Source: Chloroflexota bacterium (GTDB lineage: Bacteria > Chloroflexota > Anaerolineae > JAAYEA01). Taken from it: DNA of 63,008 nt. A program made the translations under genes and the position numbers. Position 1 is the stretch's first letter; every line of letters starts with the position of its first letter. The DNA lies in contig JAIOAV010000011.1 of NCBI GenBank assembly GCA_019873665.1, forward strand, positions 1 to 63,008, in the 5' to 3' direction. The notes beneath the pieces are model-generated. The model was not told the origin of the DNA, searched no databases, and worked only from the letters and a program-made list of their open reading frames with translations. Positions 8,953 through 18,059 of this stretch are shown one piece after another.

Positions 8953-9852
8953 ATGGCGACGCATATCCCGTTGCAGATCACCGGCCAGACGCGGCTGGTG
9001 GGCGTCATGGGATGGCCTGTGGCGCATAGCCTCTCCCCGGAGATGCACAACGCGGCCTTTGCCGCGCTCGGCATGAACAATGTCTATGTGCCGCTCGCCG
9101 TGGCGCCAGAGCGCCTCGCGCAGGCAGTCGCCGGGCTGTGGGCGCTGGGGTTTGTGGGCTGCAATGTTACCGTGCCGCACAAACTGGCAGTGCAGCATTA
9201 CATGGAGACCATCTCGGACGAAGCGCGCGCTGTGGGCGCGGTGAACACGCTGGCACGTATGCCAGATGCCGACCCCGGACGCATGGCGTGGATGGGCTAC
9301 AACAGCGACGTGCCGGGCTTTCTCATGTCGTTGGCTGAGGAGGGGTTCGCGCCGCGGGGTCAGCGCGTGCTAGTGTTGGGCGCGGGTGGGGCGGCGCGGG
9401 GCGTCGTCTATGGCCTGGCACGGGCCGGCGCGACGGTGACGATCCTCAATCGCACGCTGGCGCGCGCCGAGGCGTTAGCCCACGAGATGAGCGGCGCGGT
9501 GCCCGGCGCGGCGCTGGAAGCAGGGCCCCTCACGGCGGAACGCCTGCAGCGAGAGGCGGGACAGAGCGCGCTACTGGTGAACACGACGACGCTCGGCATG
9601 TGGCCGCACGCTGACACTTCGCCCTGGCCGGATGAGCTGCCATTCCCCCCGCATCTGACGGTCTTTGACCTGGTGTACAACCCGCTGCGCACGCGCCTGA
9701 TGGCGCAGGCGACAGCGGCGGCCGCCAAGACGATCGGCGGATTGAAGATGCTCGTCTATCAGGGTGCCGTATCCTTCAACTGGTGGTTCGGCGTCATGCC
9801 ACCGGCCGACGTCATGTATCAGGTGTGTTACGACAAGCTGTCGCGGAGGTGA
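8953..9852 (+). CDS. aroE: Shikimate dehydrogenase
   Basis: Reduces 3-dehydroshikimate to shikimate with NADPH. The substrate domain contains [14 protein letters not shown] near residue 20 and the catalytic-Lys motif NVTVPHK near residue 76. The Rossmann domain carries [16 protein letters not shown] near residue 140, and NRT after strand 2 is typical of NADP preference. NTTTLGM and the C-terminal [12 protein letters not shown] are also family marks. The ribosome-binding site GGAGGAG lies inside the end of aroA. Confidence 0.94.
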   Translation: MATHIPLQITGQTRLVGVMGWPVAHSLSPEMHNAAFAALGMNNVYVPLAVAPERLAQAVAGLWALGFVGCNVTVPHKLAVQHYMETISDEARAVGAVNTLARMPDADPGRMAWMGYNSDVPGFLMSLAEEGFAPRGQRVLVLGAGGAARGVVYGLARAGATVTILNRTLARAEALAHEMSGAVPGAALEAGPLTAERLQREAGQSALLVNTTTLGMWPHADTSPWPDELPFPPHLTVFDLVYNPLRTRLMAQATAAAAKTIGGLKMLVYQGAVSFNWWFGVMPPADVMYQVCYDKLSRR

Positions 9853-9856
9853 GCCG

Positions 9857-10999
9857 ATGTTGCGCTTTTTGACCGCCGGCGAGTCGCACGGCCCCTGTCT
9901 GACGATCATCATCGAGGGAGTACCCGCCGGGTTGCCGCTGACGGAGGACAGCATCAACAAGGAATTGGGCCGCCGCCAGAAGGGGTATGGGCGCGGCGGG
10001 CGGATGAAGATCGAGCAGGATCAGGTGCGCATCCTCGGTGGTGTCTATCGGCGGCCGCGTGGCGCTATCGGTGCGACGACCGGCGCGCCGCTCGCCTTGC
10101 AGATCGAGAACCGCGACTGGGCCAACTGGCAAGAGGAGGGCTGGCCGCCACTGACCGTGCCACGTCCCGGCCATGCCGACCTGGCAGGCGCACTCAAGTA
10201 CGGGGGAGCCGATGCGCGCCCGATCCTGGAGCGGGCCAGCGCCCGCGAGACGGCAGCGCGCGTGGCAGCCGGCGCAGTGGCAAAGGCGCTCCTGGCCCAG
10301 TTTGAGATTCAGATCGGCAGCTATGTCGTGGAGATCGGCGGCATCGAGGCGCGGATCACGCCAGAGGAGCGGCTCGCGGATCTCGCCGCGCGCGCGGAGG
10401 CCTCGGAGCTGCACTGCCCGGATGCCGCAGCGGCAGAGACGATGCGCGAGTGGATCGACACCATGCGCCAGGCAGGCGATAGTGTCGGTGGCGTCTTTGT
10501 GGTGTTCGCCACGGGCGTGCCCGTAGGGCTGGGAAGCCACGCGCAATGGGATCGGCGGCTGGATGCGCGCCTGGCAGCGGCGATGATGAGCATCCCCGCC
10601 ATCAAGGGTGTGGAGATCGGGCCAGCGTTCGAGAACGCGCGTCGTCCCGGCACGCAGGTGCACGATGAGATCATTGTGGCGCAGAACGCACGCGGTTGGG
10701 CGCGCGCCAGCAACCGCGCCGGCGGCATCGAGGGCGGCATCTCCAACGGCGAGCCGATCATCGTGCGGTCGGCCATGAAACCGATCCCGACGACAGTAGC
10801 GCCGCGGCGGAGCGTGGACCTGGCGAGCGGCGCGGCGGCAGCGACGCAATATCAGCGCTCGGATGTGTGCGCCGTGCCCGCCGCCAGCATCGTCGGCGAG
10901 GCGATGGTGGCGCTCGTGTTAGCTGACGCGCTGATCGAAAAACTCGGCGGCGATTCGCTGGCCGAGATGAAGGCGCATATGAGCGCTGCGCCGCTGTGA
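9857..10999 (+). CDS. aroC: Chorismate synthase
   Basis: Forms chorismate from EPSP using reduced FMN. Conserved stretches in order: TAGESHGP at the N-terminus, [27 protein letters not shown] and [15 protein letters not shown], then [10 protein letters not shown] and the C-terminal end of the fold. 380 residues is standard. The start is ATG 9857 just after the aroE stop. Bacteria often use a partner flavin reductase for this monofunctional type; none is encoded nearby. Confidence 0.94.
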   Translation: MLRFLTAGESHGPCLTIIIEGVPAGLPLTEDSINKELGRRQKGYGRGGRMKIEQDQVRILGGVYRRPRGAIGATTGAPLALQIENRDWANWQEEGWPPLTVPRPGHADLAGALKYGGADARPILERASARETAARVAAGAVAKALLAQFEIQIGSYVVEIGGIEARITPEERLADLAARAEASELHCPDAAAAETMREWIDTMRQAGDSVGGVFVVFATGVPVGLGSHAQWDRRLDARLAAAMMSIPAIKGVEIGPAFENARRPGTQVHDEIIVAQNARGWARASNRAGGIEGGISNGEPIIVRSAMKPIPTTVAPRRSVDLASGAAAATQYQRSDVCAVPAASIVGEAMVALVLADALIEKLGGDSLAEMKAHMSAAPL

Positions 11000-11024
11000 A
11001 ATGCGTGGCAATCGAGGGAGCGGA

Positions 11025-12635
11025 ATGGGCAAAGAGCAGCACAACATCGTCATCACCGGTTTTATGGGCACGGGAAAGACGTCCGTGGGGTGCGAGGTGG
11101 CCCGGCTTCTCGGCTGGCAGTTCGTGGATATGGATGCCGTCATCGAGTCCCGCGCGGGCAAGACGATCGCTGAGATCTTTGCGCAGGATGGCGAGGCGAC
11201 ATTCCGCCAGATGGAAGCGGCGCTCTGCCGCGAGCTGGCCGAAAAGCCCCGCATCGTCATCGCCACCGGTGGCGGTGCGCTCGTGCCGGAGGCCAACCGC
11301 ACAGCGCTGCTGACACAGGGGATGGGCGTCTGTCTGTCATGCACGCTGGACACACTCTGGGAGCGGCTGGAGGCCGCCACGGACCGCCCGATGCTCGACA
11401 CGCCCGACCGGCGGGCGCGCATCGCGGCGCTGCTGGCGCAACGCACGCCGGCTTATCAGCAGATACCGCATCAGATCGACACCACCGCCCGCAGCATCCC
11501 GCAAGTCGCGCGGCAGGTGGTCGCGCTCTGGACCGACACGCAAGCCGCCACGACCGGCCTCACTTTGCCGGTGCGGACGCCAGATGGCGGTTATCCCATC
11601 TATCTGGGACGTAAGCTGCTGTCCCGTGCAGGCGAGCTCCTGGCAGACGCTGGCCTGCGCGCGCCGCGCCAGATCGGCCTCGTCAGCAACCCCATCGTCG
11701 GCGCGCTCTATGCCGCGCCGGTAGAGAACGCACTGGGTCGCGGCGGTTACACGGTAACGCGCTGCCTCGTCCCGGATGGCGAGTCGCACAAGACACTGGA
11801 CACAGTGCGCACGATGTACGATGCGTTCGCGGACGCCAGGCTCGATCGCGCCAGCGCCATCGTGGCACTGGGCGGTGGCGTGATCGGCGACATGGCCGGC
11901 TTTGCCGCGGCCACCTACCTGCGCGGCGTGCCATTTGTGCAAATGCCCACCACGCTTCTGGCGATGGTGGATTCCAGTGTGGGCGGCAAGGTGGCGGTGG
12001 ATCATCCCCGCGGCAAGAACCTGATCGGCGCGTTCAAGCAGCCAGCGCTGGTGATCGCCGACCTAGACGTGCTGCAGACGCTGCCACCCGCGGAGTATCG
12101 CGCTGGACTGGCAGAGGTGATCAAGGCGGGCATCATCGCCGCGCCCGAGCTTTTTGCCTATCTAGAGGAGGGGGGCGCGGGCGACAGCGCCTGGCCCATC
12201 GCCGAGGCGATCCGCGTCAAGGTGGAGGTGGTGCAGGAGGACCCCTATGAGCGGGGGCGGCGCGCCGTGCTCAATCTCGGCCACACCTTTGCCCATGCAT
12301 TCGAGCTGCTGAGCGACTATCAAATGCGCCACGGCGAGGCGGTGAGCGTCGGCTTGGTCGCTGCGGCGCGGCTGGCGGAAGCGGTCGGGTTGGCGGAGGA
12401 GCCCCTTGCTGCGCGCCTCATGCGCTGTCTGGCCGCGCATGGCCTGCCCACATCGCCGCCGCCACTCGATCCGGATGCGGTATGGGACGCGATGGGGAGC
12501 GACAAGAAGCGGCAAGGCGGGCGAATCCGTTTCATCCTGCCACGCCGCATCGGCGACGTCGTGATCAGCGACGCGGTGCGCCGCGAGGACGTGCGGCGGG
12601 CGCTTCGTGCGCTTTGCGGACAAGGGGAGATGTAA
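11025..12635 (+). CDS. aroKB: Fused shikimate kinase / 3-dehydroquinate synthase
   Basis: One 536-residue polypeptide joins two pathway enzymes. Residues 1-165 are shikimate kinase: P-loop GFMGTGKTSVG near residue 9, VDMDAVIE and ATGGGAL. From about residue 180 it is 3-dehydroquinate synthase: DGESHKTL, GGGVIGDMAGFAAATYLRG, PTTLLAMVDSSVGGK, the metal-ligand segment LNLGHTFAHAFE and HGEAVSVG. The steps are not consecutive (DHQS is step 2, kinase is step 5), so the fusion probably serves stoichiometry rather than channelling. Similar fusions are known, for example in Thermotoga. I prefer ATG 11025, preceded by GAGGGAGCGG, over 11001, which lacks a ribosome-binding site. Confidence 0.92.
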   Translation: MGKEQHNIVITGFMGTGKTSVGCEVARLLGWQFVDMDAVIESRAGKTIAEIFAQDGEATFRQMEAALCRELAEKPRIVIATGGGALVPEANRTALLTQGMGVCLSCTLDTLWERLEAATDRPMLDTPDRRARIAALLAQRTPAYQQIPHQIDTTARSIPQVARQVVALWTDTQAATTGLTLPVRTPDGGYPIYLGRKLLSRAGELLADAGLRAPRQIGLVSNPIVGALYAAPVENALGRGGYTVTRCLVPDGESHKTLDTVRTMYDAFADARLDRASAIVALGGGVIGDMAGFAAATYLRGVPFVQMPTTLLAMVDSSVGGKVAVDHPRGKNLIGAFKQPALVIADLDVLQTLPPAEYRAGLAEVIKAGIIAAPELFAYLEEGGAGDSAWPIAEAIRVKVEVVQEDPYERGRRAVLNLGHTFAHAFELLSDYQMRHGEAVSVGLVAAARLAEAVGLAEEPLAARLMRCLAAHGLPTSPPPLDPDAVWDAMGSDKKRQGGRIRFILPRRIGDVVISDAVRREDVRRALRALCGQGEM

Positions 12636-12638
12636 CCG

Positions 12639-13067
12639 ATGCCCAAGATACTGGTCATCCACGGCCCCAACCTCAACCTGCTCGGCCAGCGCGAGCCGGG
12701 GGTCTATGGCACGCTGACGCTGGACGAGATCAACGCGCGCCTGAGAGAATACGCTGCGGCGCGGGGGGCCGAGCTGGAGATCGTGCAATCGAACCATGAG
12801 GGGGCGATCGTTGACGCGTTGCACGGCGCGCGGGAGTGGGCCAGCGGCGTGGTGATCAACGCCGGCGCGTACACGCACTATAGCTATGCCATCCGCGACG
12901 CCATCGCCGCCATCGGCATCCCCACCGTGGAAGTGCACCTGTCCAACATCCACGCCCGCGAGCCGTTTCGCCACACTTCCGTCATTGCGCCGGTCTGCCG
13001 GGGGCAGATCGCCGGATTCGGCTGGCGCAGCTACATCCTGGGGCTGAGCGCGCTGCTGGAGGGGTGA
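12639..13067 (+). CDS. aroQ: 3-dehydroquinate dehydratase, type II
   Basis: Dehydrates 3-dehydroquinate to 3-dehydroshikimate by the type II mechanism. At 142 residues it has the small flavodoxin-like fold: [17 protein letters not shown] with the catalytic Tyr and Arg, [19 protein letters not shown], and [13 protein letters not shown] with the catalytic His region. It begins three bases after aroKB and closes the operon, completing all seven shikimate steps. No intrinsic terminator is evident in the 47 bases before the convergent rsmF-like gene. Confidence 0.94.
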   Translation: MPKILVIHGPNLNLLGQREPGVYGTLTLDEINARLREYAAARGAELEIVQSNHEGAIVDALHGAREWASGVVINAGAYTHYSYAIRDAIAAIGIPTVEVHLSNIHAREPFRHTSVIAPVCRGQIAGFGWRSYILGLSALLEG

Positions 13068-13114
13068 AGGGTAACCCACAACTCCACTTATCGCGCCCTA
13101 TACGATGGTTGACG

Positions 13115-14491
13115 CTATTTCACCGGCCAGCGCAGCGCGCGCGGATAGTGGTTCTTGACCTGGCGGCCCACCCGCTTGCCCCAGCCCAACGGATACCCCG
13201 CCACCGTGACCAGCAGCCATCCCGCCTCGCCGGGCGCGTCCAAAACTTCCCCCTGCAGGTAGCGGCGCACCTGCTCGTCGTCCGGGGCGAGATCGAGCGT
13301 GCGCTGCGCGTCCGCCGCAGACAACCCCAACGCCAGGGCGTGCGCCGGCTCGAAGCGATCCTTGCGCACCGTGCCCAGCTCCCAGCCGGGCCGCATATAG
13401 CGCAAGCCAGCGAGGTCCGGCGTATCCGGCGGCAAGTGATAGAGCGCCGCGCCCACCGCATAGAGCTGCACGGGCAGCACGCGGCGCAGGTTTTCCGCAC
13501 AGAATGCGGCAAAGGCGCGGACCGCCTCCCGCGCCATCTGTTGACGGCGCGCCGGAGCGGACGCGGGCGGCGTGTCCCCCTGGCGACGCAGCAGGGCGAT
13601 ATAATGCCCCTCCCCCGGCACCAGGTGCGGCCAGAGGCGAATCCCTACGTCGCCCAGGATTCCCCGACGGAAGCCAGGCTGGAGCGGGCTGTGGACCGAC
13701 GCGAACTCCGGGTGCCGCGCCAGAAAATCCAGGATGACGCCCTCGTTCTCCTCCAGCGCAAAGGTGCAGGTCGCATAGGCGAGCATCCCGCCGGGCCGCA
13801 CCAGCGCGGCGGCATCCTCCAGGATGCGCGACTGGCGCAACGCACACCCCGCCACCTGCTCCGGCTGCCACTCCTGCCGCGCCGTGTCGCTCTTGCGGAA
13901 CATCCCCTCGCCAGAGCAAGGCGCGTCCACCAGCACCCGGTCGAAATAGCCGGGCCAACGCGCCGCCAGCCGCTCCGGAGGCTCTACGGTGATGATCGCA
14001 TTCGTGGCGCCGCATCGTTCCAGGTTCTCGGTGAGCACGTGCGCGCGGGCCGGGATGACCTCATTCGCCACCAGTAGGCCTTCACCCTGGAGCTGAGCCG
14101 CCAGATGCGTCGCTTTGCCGCCCGGCGCGGCACAGAGATCGAGCACGCGCTCACCCGGCTGCGCCGCCAGCAGCTCGGCCACCGCCATGGCGCTGGGGTC
14201 TTGCAGGTAGTAGAGGCCAGCGGCGTGAAAGGGATGCCTCCCCGCCTCCTGCTCGGGCGGCAGGATAAAGCCCGCGGCACACCAGGGCACAGGAGACAGG
14301 GGAAAAGGGCTCAGACCGCGGAACGTCACGGGCGAGAGCTTGAGCGTGTTGACGCGCAGGCCGCTGACGGCGGGTTGCGCGTAGGACGCGAGGAATGCCG
14401 AGAACTCATCCCCCAGCAACTCGGCCATCTGCCGGAGAAACTCTGGCGGCAAGGGAACGCGATCGGTGGCATCGCCACCTGACTCACTCAA
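13115..14491 (-). CDS. rRNA cytosine-C5 methyltransferase, RsmF/NOL1-Nop2-Sun type
   Basis: A SAM-dependent RNA m5C methyltransferase. The core shows the SAM-binding DLCAAPGGKATHLA, the releasing Cys in VDAPCSGEGMFRK and the second Cys in ATCTFALEENEGV, all typical of Nop2/Sun enzymes. A C-terminal PUA-like extension follows, as in RsmF (16S C1407), so that target is likely but unproven. I choose the TTG at 14491 (LSESGGDATDR, 458 residues) because AAGAGGAG precedes it by seven bases; the open frame upstream looks like noise. It is convergent with aroQ and divergent from ttcA. Confidence 0.82.
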   Translation of the reverse strand: MSESGGDATDRVPLPPEFLRQMAELLGDEFSAFLASYAQPAVSGLRVNTLKLSPVTFRGLSPFPLSPVPWCAAGFILPPEQEAGRHPFHAAGLYYLQDPSAMAVAELLAAQPGERVLDLCAAPGGKATHLAAQLQGEGLLVANEVIPARAHVLTENLERCGATNAIITVEPPERLAARWPGYFDRVLVDAPCSGEGMFRKSDTARQEWQPEQVAGCALRQSRILEDAAALVRPGGMLAYATCTFALEENEGVILDFLARHPEFASVHSPLQPGFRRGILGDVGIRLWPHLVPGEGHYIALLRRQGDTPPASAPARRQQMAREAVRAFAAFCAENLRRVLPVQLYAVGAALYHLPPDTPDLAGLRYMRPGWELGTVRKDRFEPAHALALGLSAADAQRTLDLAPDDEQVRRYLQGEVLDAPGEAGWLLVTVAGYPLGWGKRVGRQVKNHYPRALRWPVK

Positions 14492-14648
14492 CGGACAACT
14501 CCTCTTGCACGATGTAGCGCTGTGGCTAGCGCCACGATCCGGATATCCGGAAGCGGCGGATCGTAGTCTGCCACTCACTCCAGTATAGGCGCGCCACCGG
14601 GAAGGAGCAAATCCCCTTTCCACCAACGGAGATGGCCTGCCTCCCGAC

Positions 14649-14677
14649 TTGGCAGAACCCTGCCGCCGATTTACAAT
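14649..14677 (+). promoter_or_regulatory. Promoter of ttcA, predicted leaderless start
   Basis: TTGGCA (14649-14654) and TACAAT (14672-14677) are separated by 17 bases. The A of the ATG at 14684 lies exactly seven bases past the -10 box and no Shine-Dalgarno sequence is present, so the mRNA probably begins at the start codon. Confidence 0.55.
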
Positions 14678-14683
14678 AAAGCC

Positions 14684-15481
14684 ATGACAGCGCAACCTGA
14701 CAACGCGGCCTTGGCCGCGAGGCGACAGCACTTTTTGCTCAGAAGCGTCAACAAGGCGATCCGCGACTATCAGATGATCGCGGACGGCGACCGGATCGCC
14801 GTTGCGGTGTCCGGGGGTAAGGACAGCCTGACGCTTCTGCGCTTGCTGCATGCGCGGCTAGCTATCGTGCCGCAGCGTTACGAGCTGATTGCCGTGCACG
14901 TAACCAGCGATGCCGCGACGTGCGGTGGGCCGGTGGATCACGCGCCACTTCTGGCTTACCTCGACGCGCAGGGCATTGCATACGCCCTGACCGAGCTGGA
15001 GCCGCCCAACGGCACGGCGCGCCGGGCAAAACAGGGACCTTGCTTTCACTGCGCCTGGCGGCGGCGCAAGGCGATCTTTCAGGCAGCGGACCGACTGCGT
15101 TGCAATCTCGTCGCCTTTGGCCATCACGCTGACGACCTGGCGGAGACCACACTGCTCAACCTCTTTTTCCAGGGGCGGATCGAGACGATGGAACCAAAGC
15201 GCGCCTTCTTCGGCGGCAAGCTGACGGTGATCCGGCCGCTAGCGTATATCCCGGAGAAGAGCATCATCCGCTTTGCCAACGTCGCGGGCTTTCCTCCGCC
15301 GCCACCTCCCTGCGCCGGGCTGGATCGCTCCCGCCGCGAGGTGATGCGCGCCATCCTCATGCAAGCGCAAGCGGTCTATCCCAAAGCGCGCATCAATGTC
15401 ATCCGCGCGTCCCTCCGGCCACGCGAGATGGTGGACCGGGCCATACAGAAGCAGGATACAACAGAGGAGGAACTATCATGA
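14684..15481 (+). CDS. ttcA: tRNA 2-thiocytidine synthetase TtcA-like
   Basis: An ATP-pyrophosphatase of the TtcA/TilS group, likely thiolating cytidine 32 of tRNA. The PP-loop SGGKDS is at residues 43-48. TtcA enzymes bind an Fe-S cluster through a CxxC pair and a distal Cys; here Cys120 and Cys123 (CFHC, followed by AWRRR) and Cys210 (after a run of prolines) match. GHHADDLAETTLLNLFFQG is typical of TtcA rather than TilS. The start codon lacks a ribosome-binding site and coincides with the predicted transcription start. The stop overlaps the next gene by ATGA. Confidence 0.88.
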   Translation: MTAQPDNAALAARRQHFLLRSVNKAIRDYQMIADGDRIAVAVSGGKDSLTLLRLLHARLAIVPQRYELIAVHVTSDAATCGGPVDHAPLLAYLDAQGIAYALTELEPPNGTARRAKQGPCFHCAWRRRKAIFQAADRLRCNLVAFGHHADDLAETTLLNLFFQGRIETMEPKRAFFGGKLTVIRPLAYIPEKSIIRFANVAGFPPPPPPCAGLDRSRREVMRAILMQAQAVYPKARINVIRASLRPREMVDRAIQKQDTTEEELS

Positions 15482-16053
15482 GCGAGATCGCCGTCTCCAG
15501 CATCTACTTTGCGCAACATGGCCGCCACAACACAGAACGCACCCTCGCGCTCGCCAAGACACGCGCCGACGCTCTCGGCATCCGCAGCATCCTCGTCGCC
15601 ACGACGACGGGTGAGACAGGACGCCTCGCCGCAGAGCTATTTCGCGGCGCGAACGTCGTCGTTGTCACGCACTCGACCGGCTTCAAGGAGCCGAACGTGC
15701 AAGAGCTAAGGCCAGAGAACCGCGCCGCCATCGAGGCCGCAGGAGGCAAGATACTGACCGCGCAACATGGCTTTGGCGGGGTAGGGCGCGCCGTGCGCAT
15801 CAAGCTGGGAACCTATGAGATCGAAGAGATCATCGCGCACACGCTACGCCTCTTTGGCCAGGGAACCAAAGTCGCCTGTGAGATCGCCATCATGGCAGCA
15901 GATGCGGGCCTGGTGCGCACCGACGAGGATGCCATCGCGATTGGTGGCTCTGGCCGCGGCGCGGATACGGCGCTTGTCCTGCGTCCGGTGAACGCCATGC
16001 GCTTTCTCGACCTCAAGGTGCGCGAGGTGATCTGCAAGCCGTGGGATTTCTAG
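15478..16053 (+). CDS. Pyruvate kinase C-terminal-domain-like protein
   Basis: This 191-residue protein resembles stand-alone versions of the alpha/beta C-terminal domain of pyruvate kinase. It shows the ALAKTRADALGIRSILVATT opening, TGETGRLAAELF, VVVVTHSTGF, and a late GGSGRGADTALVLRP segment. No catalytic barrel is present, so it is not a pyruvate kinase. In pyruvate kinase this domain binds effectors; a ligand-binding or nucleotide-binding role is a guess. The four-base overlap with ttcA suggests co-translation. The function is unknown. Confidence 0.7.
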   Translation: MSEIAVSSIYFAQHGRHNTERTLALAKTRADALGIRSILVATTTGETGRLAAELFRGANVVVVTHSTGFKEPNVQELRPENRAAIEAAGGKILTAQHGFGGVGRAVRIKLGTYEIEEIIAHTLRLFGQGTKVACEIAIMAADAGLVRTDEDAIAIGGSGRGADTALVLRPVNAMRFLDLKVREVICKPWDF

Positions 16054-16094
16054 CATCCGCCACTGGATCGGCCCTGCCGTATGCGCGGTAAGGC

Positions 16095-16280
16095 TCAGCG
16101 GCCGAGCGCTGCCGTCGCGCCACGGATGCGCATCACGCCATCCACGACCGCGCCAAGCCCTACGCCCAAGCATAACCCATAGCAGGCAGGAGACCAGATC
16201 ACGCACAAGAGCAGTCCCAGCCCAAAGCCAGCGATAATCGCCGAACTCTCGCGATAGGGACGGAACGAAACGAGACCCAT
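16095..16280 (-). CDS. Small hydrophobic membrane protein, 61 aa
   Basis: Starts at ATG 16280 with an AAAGGAGTC ribosome-binding site. The sequence MGLVSFRPYRESSAIIAGF is followed by one or two closely packed hydrophobic segments (about residues 14-50) rich in Gly, Leu and Cys, then a short basic tail. I do not recognise a family. A bilayer-spanning hairpin is the simplest reading. Confidence 0.5.
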   Translation of the reverse strand: MGLVSFRPYRESSAIIAGFGLGLLLCVIWSPACYGLCLGVGLGAVVDGVMRIRGATAALGR

Positions 16281-16500
16281 GGCCGACTCCTTTCCTGGTA
16301 TGCGCTGCTGACGAGAGCCAAATCGCCTCTGTAGCTCCATTCTAACCAGGGGAGCGCCACAATCCCTGACACCACGCTGACAGGAATCGGTCCGTCACAC
16401 GACAAAAGGATAACGGCGCACTGATAGCGCAAGGGGATGCGCTCGCGCTGCAGGGGAGTGATACCGGTCACTGCTGCTCTGGCAACCTTGCAAGTCAGCC
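16281..16500. other. Intergenic region with no recognised element
   Basis: 220 bases between the small membrane protein start and the O-antigen-ligase-like stop. I see no convincing terminator or conserved RNA here. TAGAAT on the minus strand near 16340 could be part of a promoter for the small protein, but no properly spaced -35 box accompanies it. Confidence 0.4.
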
Positions 16501-17964
16501 TCACACCGCATGTGCCTGCTCAGCAGACTCAGCCAGGCGCATGGTAACCACTGCCAAACCGACATACAGCCAAAAGAGGGTAGCCGCGTGCGGGAAAGCC
16601 ATGTTGAAGAAATAGTGATCGAGAACACCCCCGGCAAGGGCGCCCAATAGCGCAGCGGACAGCCCCCAGAAGGTCGCGTCGAGAGACGGGTCAGAACGCG
16701 CTGCCCGGCGCGCCCTCCACATGCGCGTCAGAAGTACGGCGATGATCAGCAGAAAGCTGCCCAACCCGATCAGCCCTGTCTCCTCGCCGATCAGCAGATA
16801 GACGTTAGAGACGCCTAAGTAGAGATAAATCTCGGGGACACCGGCGAAACCGACGCCCAGCCAAGGATGGCGCAGGATCAGCGTGAGGGCATCGCGGTAT
16901 TCGCCAAAACGCATCTGCGTGGCGAGGTCTTCTCCCTGCACTCCCTCGGCAAAACGCTCGACATACACCTGCGTTTGTGGCAGCAAGAGAAACAGCATCG
17001 CTCCCGCCACGATCAGCCAACCCAGCCGCCGGTAGCGCAATATGCTGATCGCCAGGAGGCCAACCGCCAGGCCCGCCATCGCGCCACGCGAGTAGGTCAA
17101 GACCAAACAGAGGAACATCACGCCCGCCATTGTCGCCAGGTATTTGCGAGGGAGCAACGGCTGTCGGCTGAAGAGCTGCGGCACCGTCAGGCCGGTAACC
17201 AGGATCAGCAGGCCACCCAACACATTCGGGTCCTGCGAGGTCGAGATGGCGCGCAACGGGAGATCAGGATTGTCCTCCACATAGCGCAGGACGCCACTGC
17301 CGGCGGGGTAGCGCACGACACGAAGCGCCGAAAGCGCCCGCACCGCCCACTCCTCCGGCAGCACGTAGAGAAACACCCCGATCAGAGAGGCAGCAGCGCC
17401 GGCGAGGATCAGCACCAACACAAGCTGACGCAACTGCGTGCGGGTGCGCACGCAATTGATCACCAGAAAGAAGGTCAGCACGCCGAGGATCAGCTCCGCA
17501 AAACGCCGCAGCAGCGTCAGCGTGATTGACGCATGCGCCAGGCCGGCAATGAACGAGGTGATGATGATCGCGACAAAGGCGATGATCGGCAACGCCAGCG
17601 CCGAGCCGATCAGCGGCCCCTGCCGTCGCGTGGCGATGCGCGCAAGCCAGACAAAGAAAGTGGCCACCAGCGCCAGATCCAGAAAGGTCGGCTCAAAGCC
17701 CATATTCAGTGGCACGGCTGCAAAAGGGAGGAGGCAGATGATAGCGATGACGGCTATCAGCCCCCACTGTGTGTCTTGCAGCATCAACACACCGCCCATT
17801 AGGCCGATGACCAGCGCCGCAGTGTAGATCGGCGTCAACAACGCCAGGATCGCGCCGCCGACGACTCCCACCAGCAGGCAGAAGAGCAGCGTGGCCAGGA
17901 ACCGCCACGGCTGGCGGCTGCCCACAAGCGCAATCTGCATGATGTCCACAATGCCCTTTTGCAT
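16501..17964 (-). CDS. O-antigen ligase / Wzy-type polysaccharide polymerase
   Basis: A 487-residue polytopic membrane protein with about a dozen hydrophobic helices. The large periplasmic loop near the middle contains ISTSQDPNVLGGLL, then a YSRGAMAGL helix. The C-terminal RHPWLGVGFAG and SNVYLLIGEETGLIGL are the hallmark of the O-antigen ligase (Wzy_C) family. Such proteins join or polymerise lipid-linked glycans on the outer face of the membrane. I start at ATG 17964 because GAGGAAG precedes it; an ATG 13 codons upstream lacks a site. It is the last gene of the polysaccharide block but has its own promoter. Confidence 0.85.
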   Translation of the reverse strand: MQKGIVDIMQIALVGSRQPWRFLATLLFCLLVGVVGGAILALLTPIYTAALVIGLMGGVLMLQDTQWGLIAVIAIICLLPFAAVPLNMGFEPTFLDLALVATFFVWLARIATRRQGPLIGSALALPIIAFVAIIITSFIAGLAHASITLTLLRRFAELILGVLTFFLVINCVRTRTQLRQLVLVLILAGAAASLIGVFLYVLPEEWAVRALSALRVVRYPAGSGVLRYVEDNPDLPLRAISTSQDPNVLGGLLILVTGLTVPQLFSRQPLLPRKYLATMAGVMFLCLVLTYSRGAMAGLAVGLLAISILRYRRLGWLIVAGAMLFLLLPQTQVYVERFAEGVQGEDLATQMRFGEYRDALTLILRHPWLGVGFAGVPEIYLYLGVSNVYLLIGEETGLIGLGSFLLIIAVLLTRMWRARRAARSDPSLDATFWGLSAALLGALAGGVLDHYFFNMAFPHAATLFWLYVGLAVVTMRLAESAEQAHAV

Positions 17965-18029
17965 CACATCTTCCTCACAAATTGCGGCAGGCGCCGCACG
18001 CATGGCACAGGGTCGAGTCCCGATCGGTT

Positions 18030-18058
18030 ATTATACGGTTTCCCCTCATGCCACGCAA
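18030..18058 (-). promoter_or_regulatory. Promoter of the O-antigen-ligase-like gene
   Basis: On the minus strand TTGCGT (18058-18053) and TATAAT (18035-18030) are 17 bases apart. The gene start at 17964 lies about 60 bases beyond the expected transcription start. The box overlaps the intergenic space right after the previous gene's stop. Confidence 0.6.
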
Positions 18059-18059
18059 A

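Noticed and set aside
13064-14077. A 337-codon plus-strand frame after aroQ
   Set aside because: Antisense to the Nop2/Sun methyltransferase gene, which has its SAM motif and both cysteines.
18008-18022. GGGTCGAGTCCCGAT looks like a tRNA T-arm
   Set aside because: No acceptor stem, anticodon arm or CCA-adjacent pairing surrounds it; it lies in the leader of the O-antigen-ligase-like gene.
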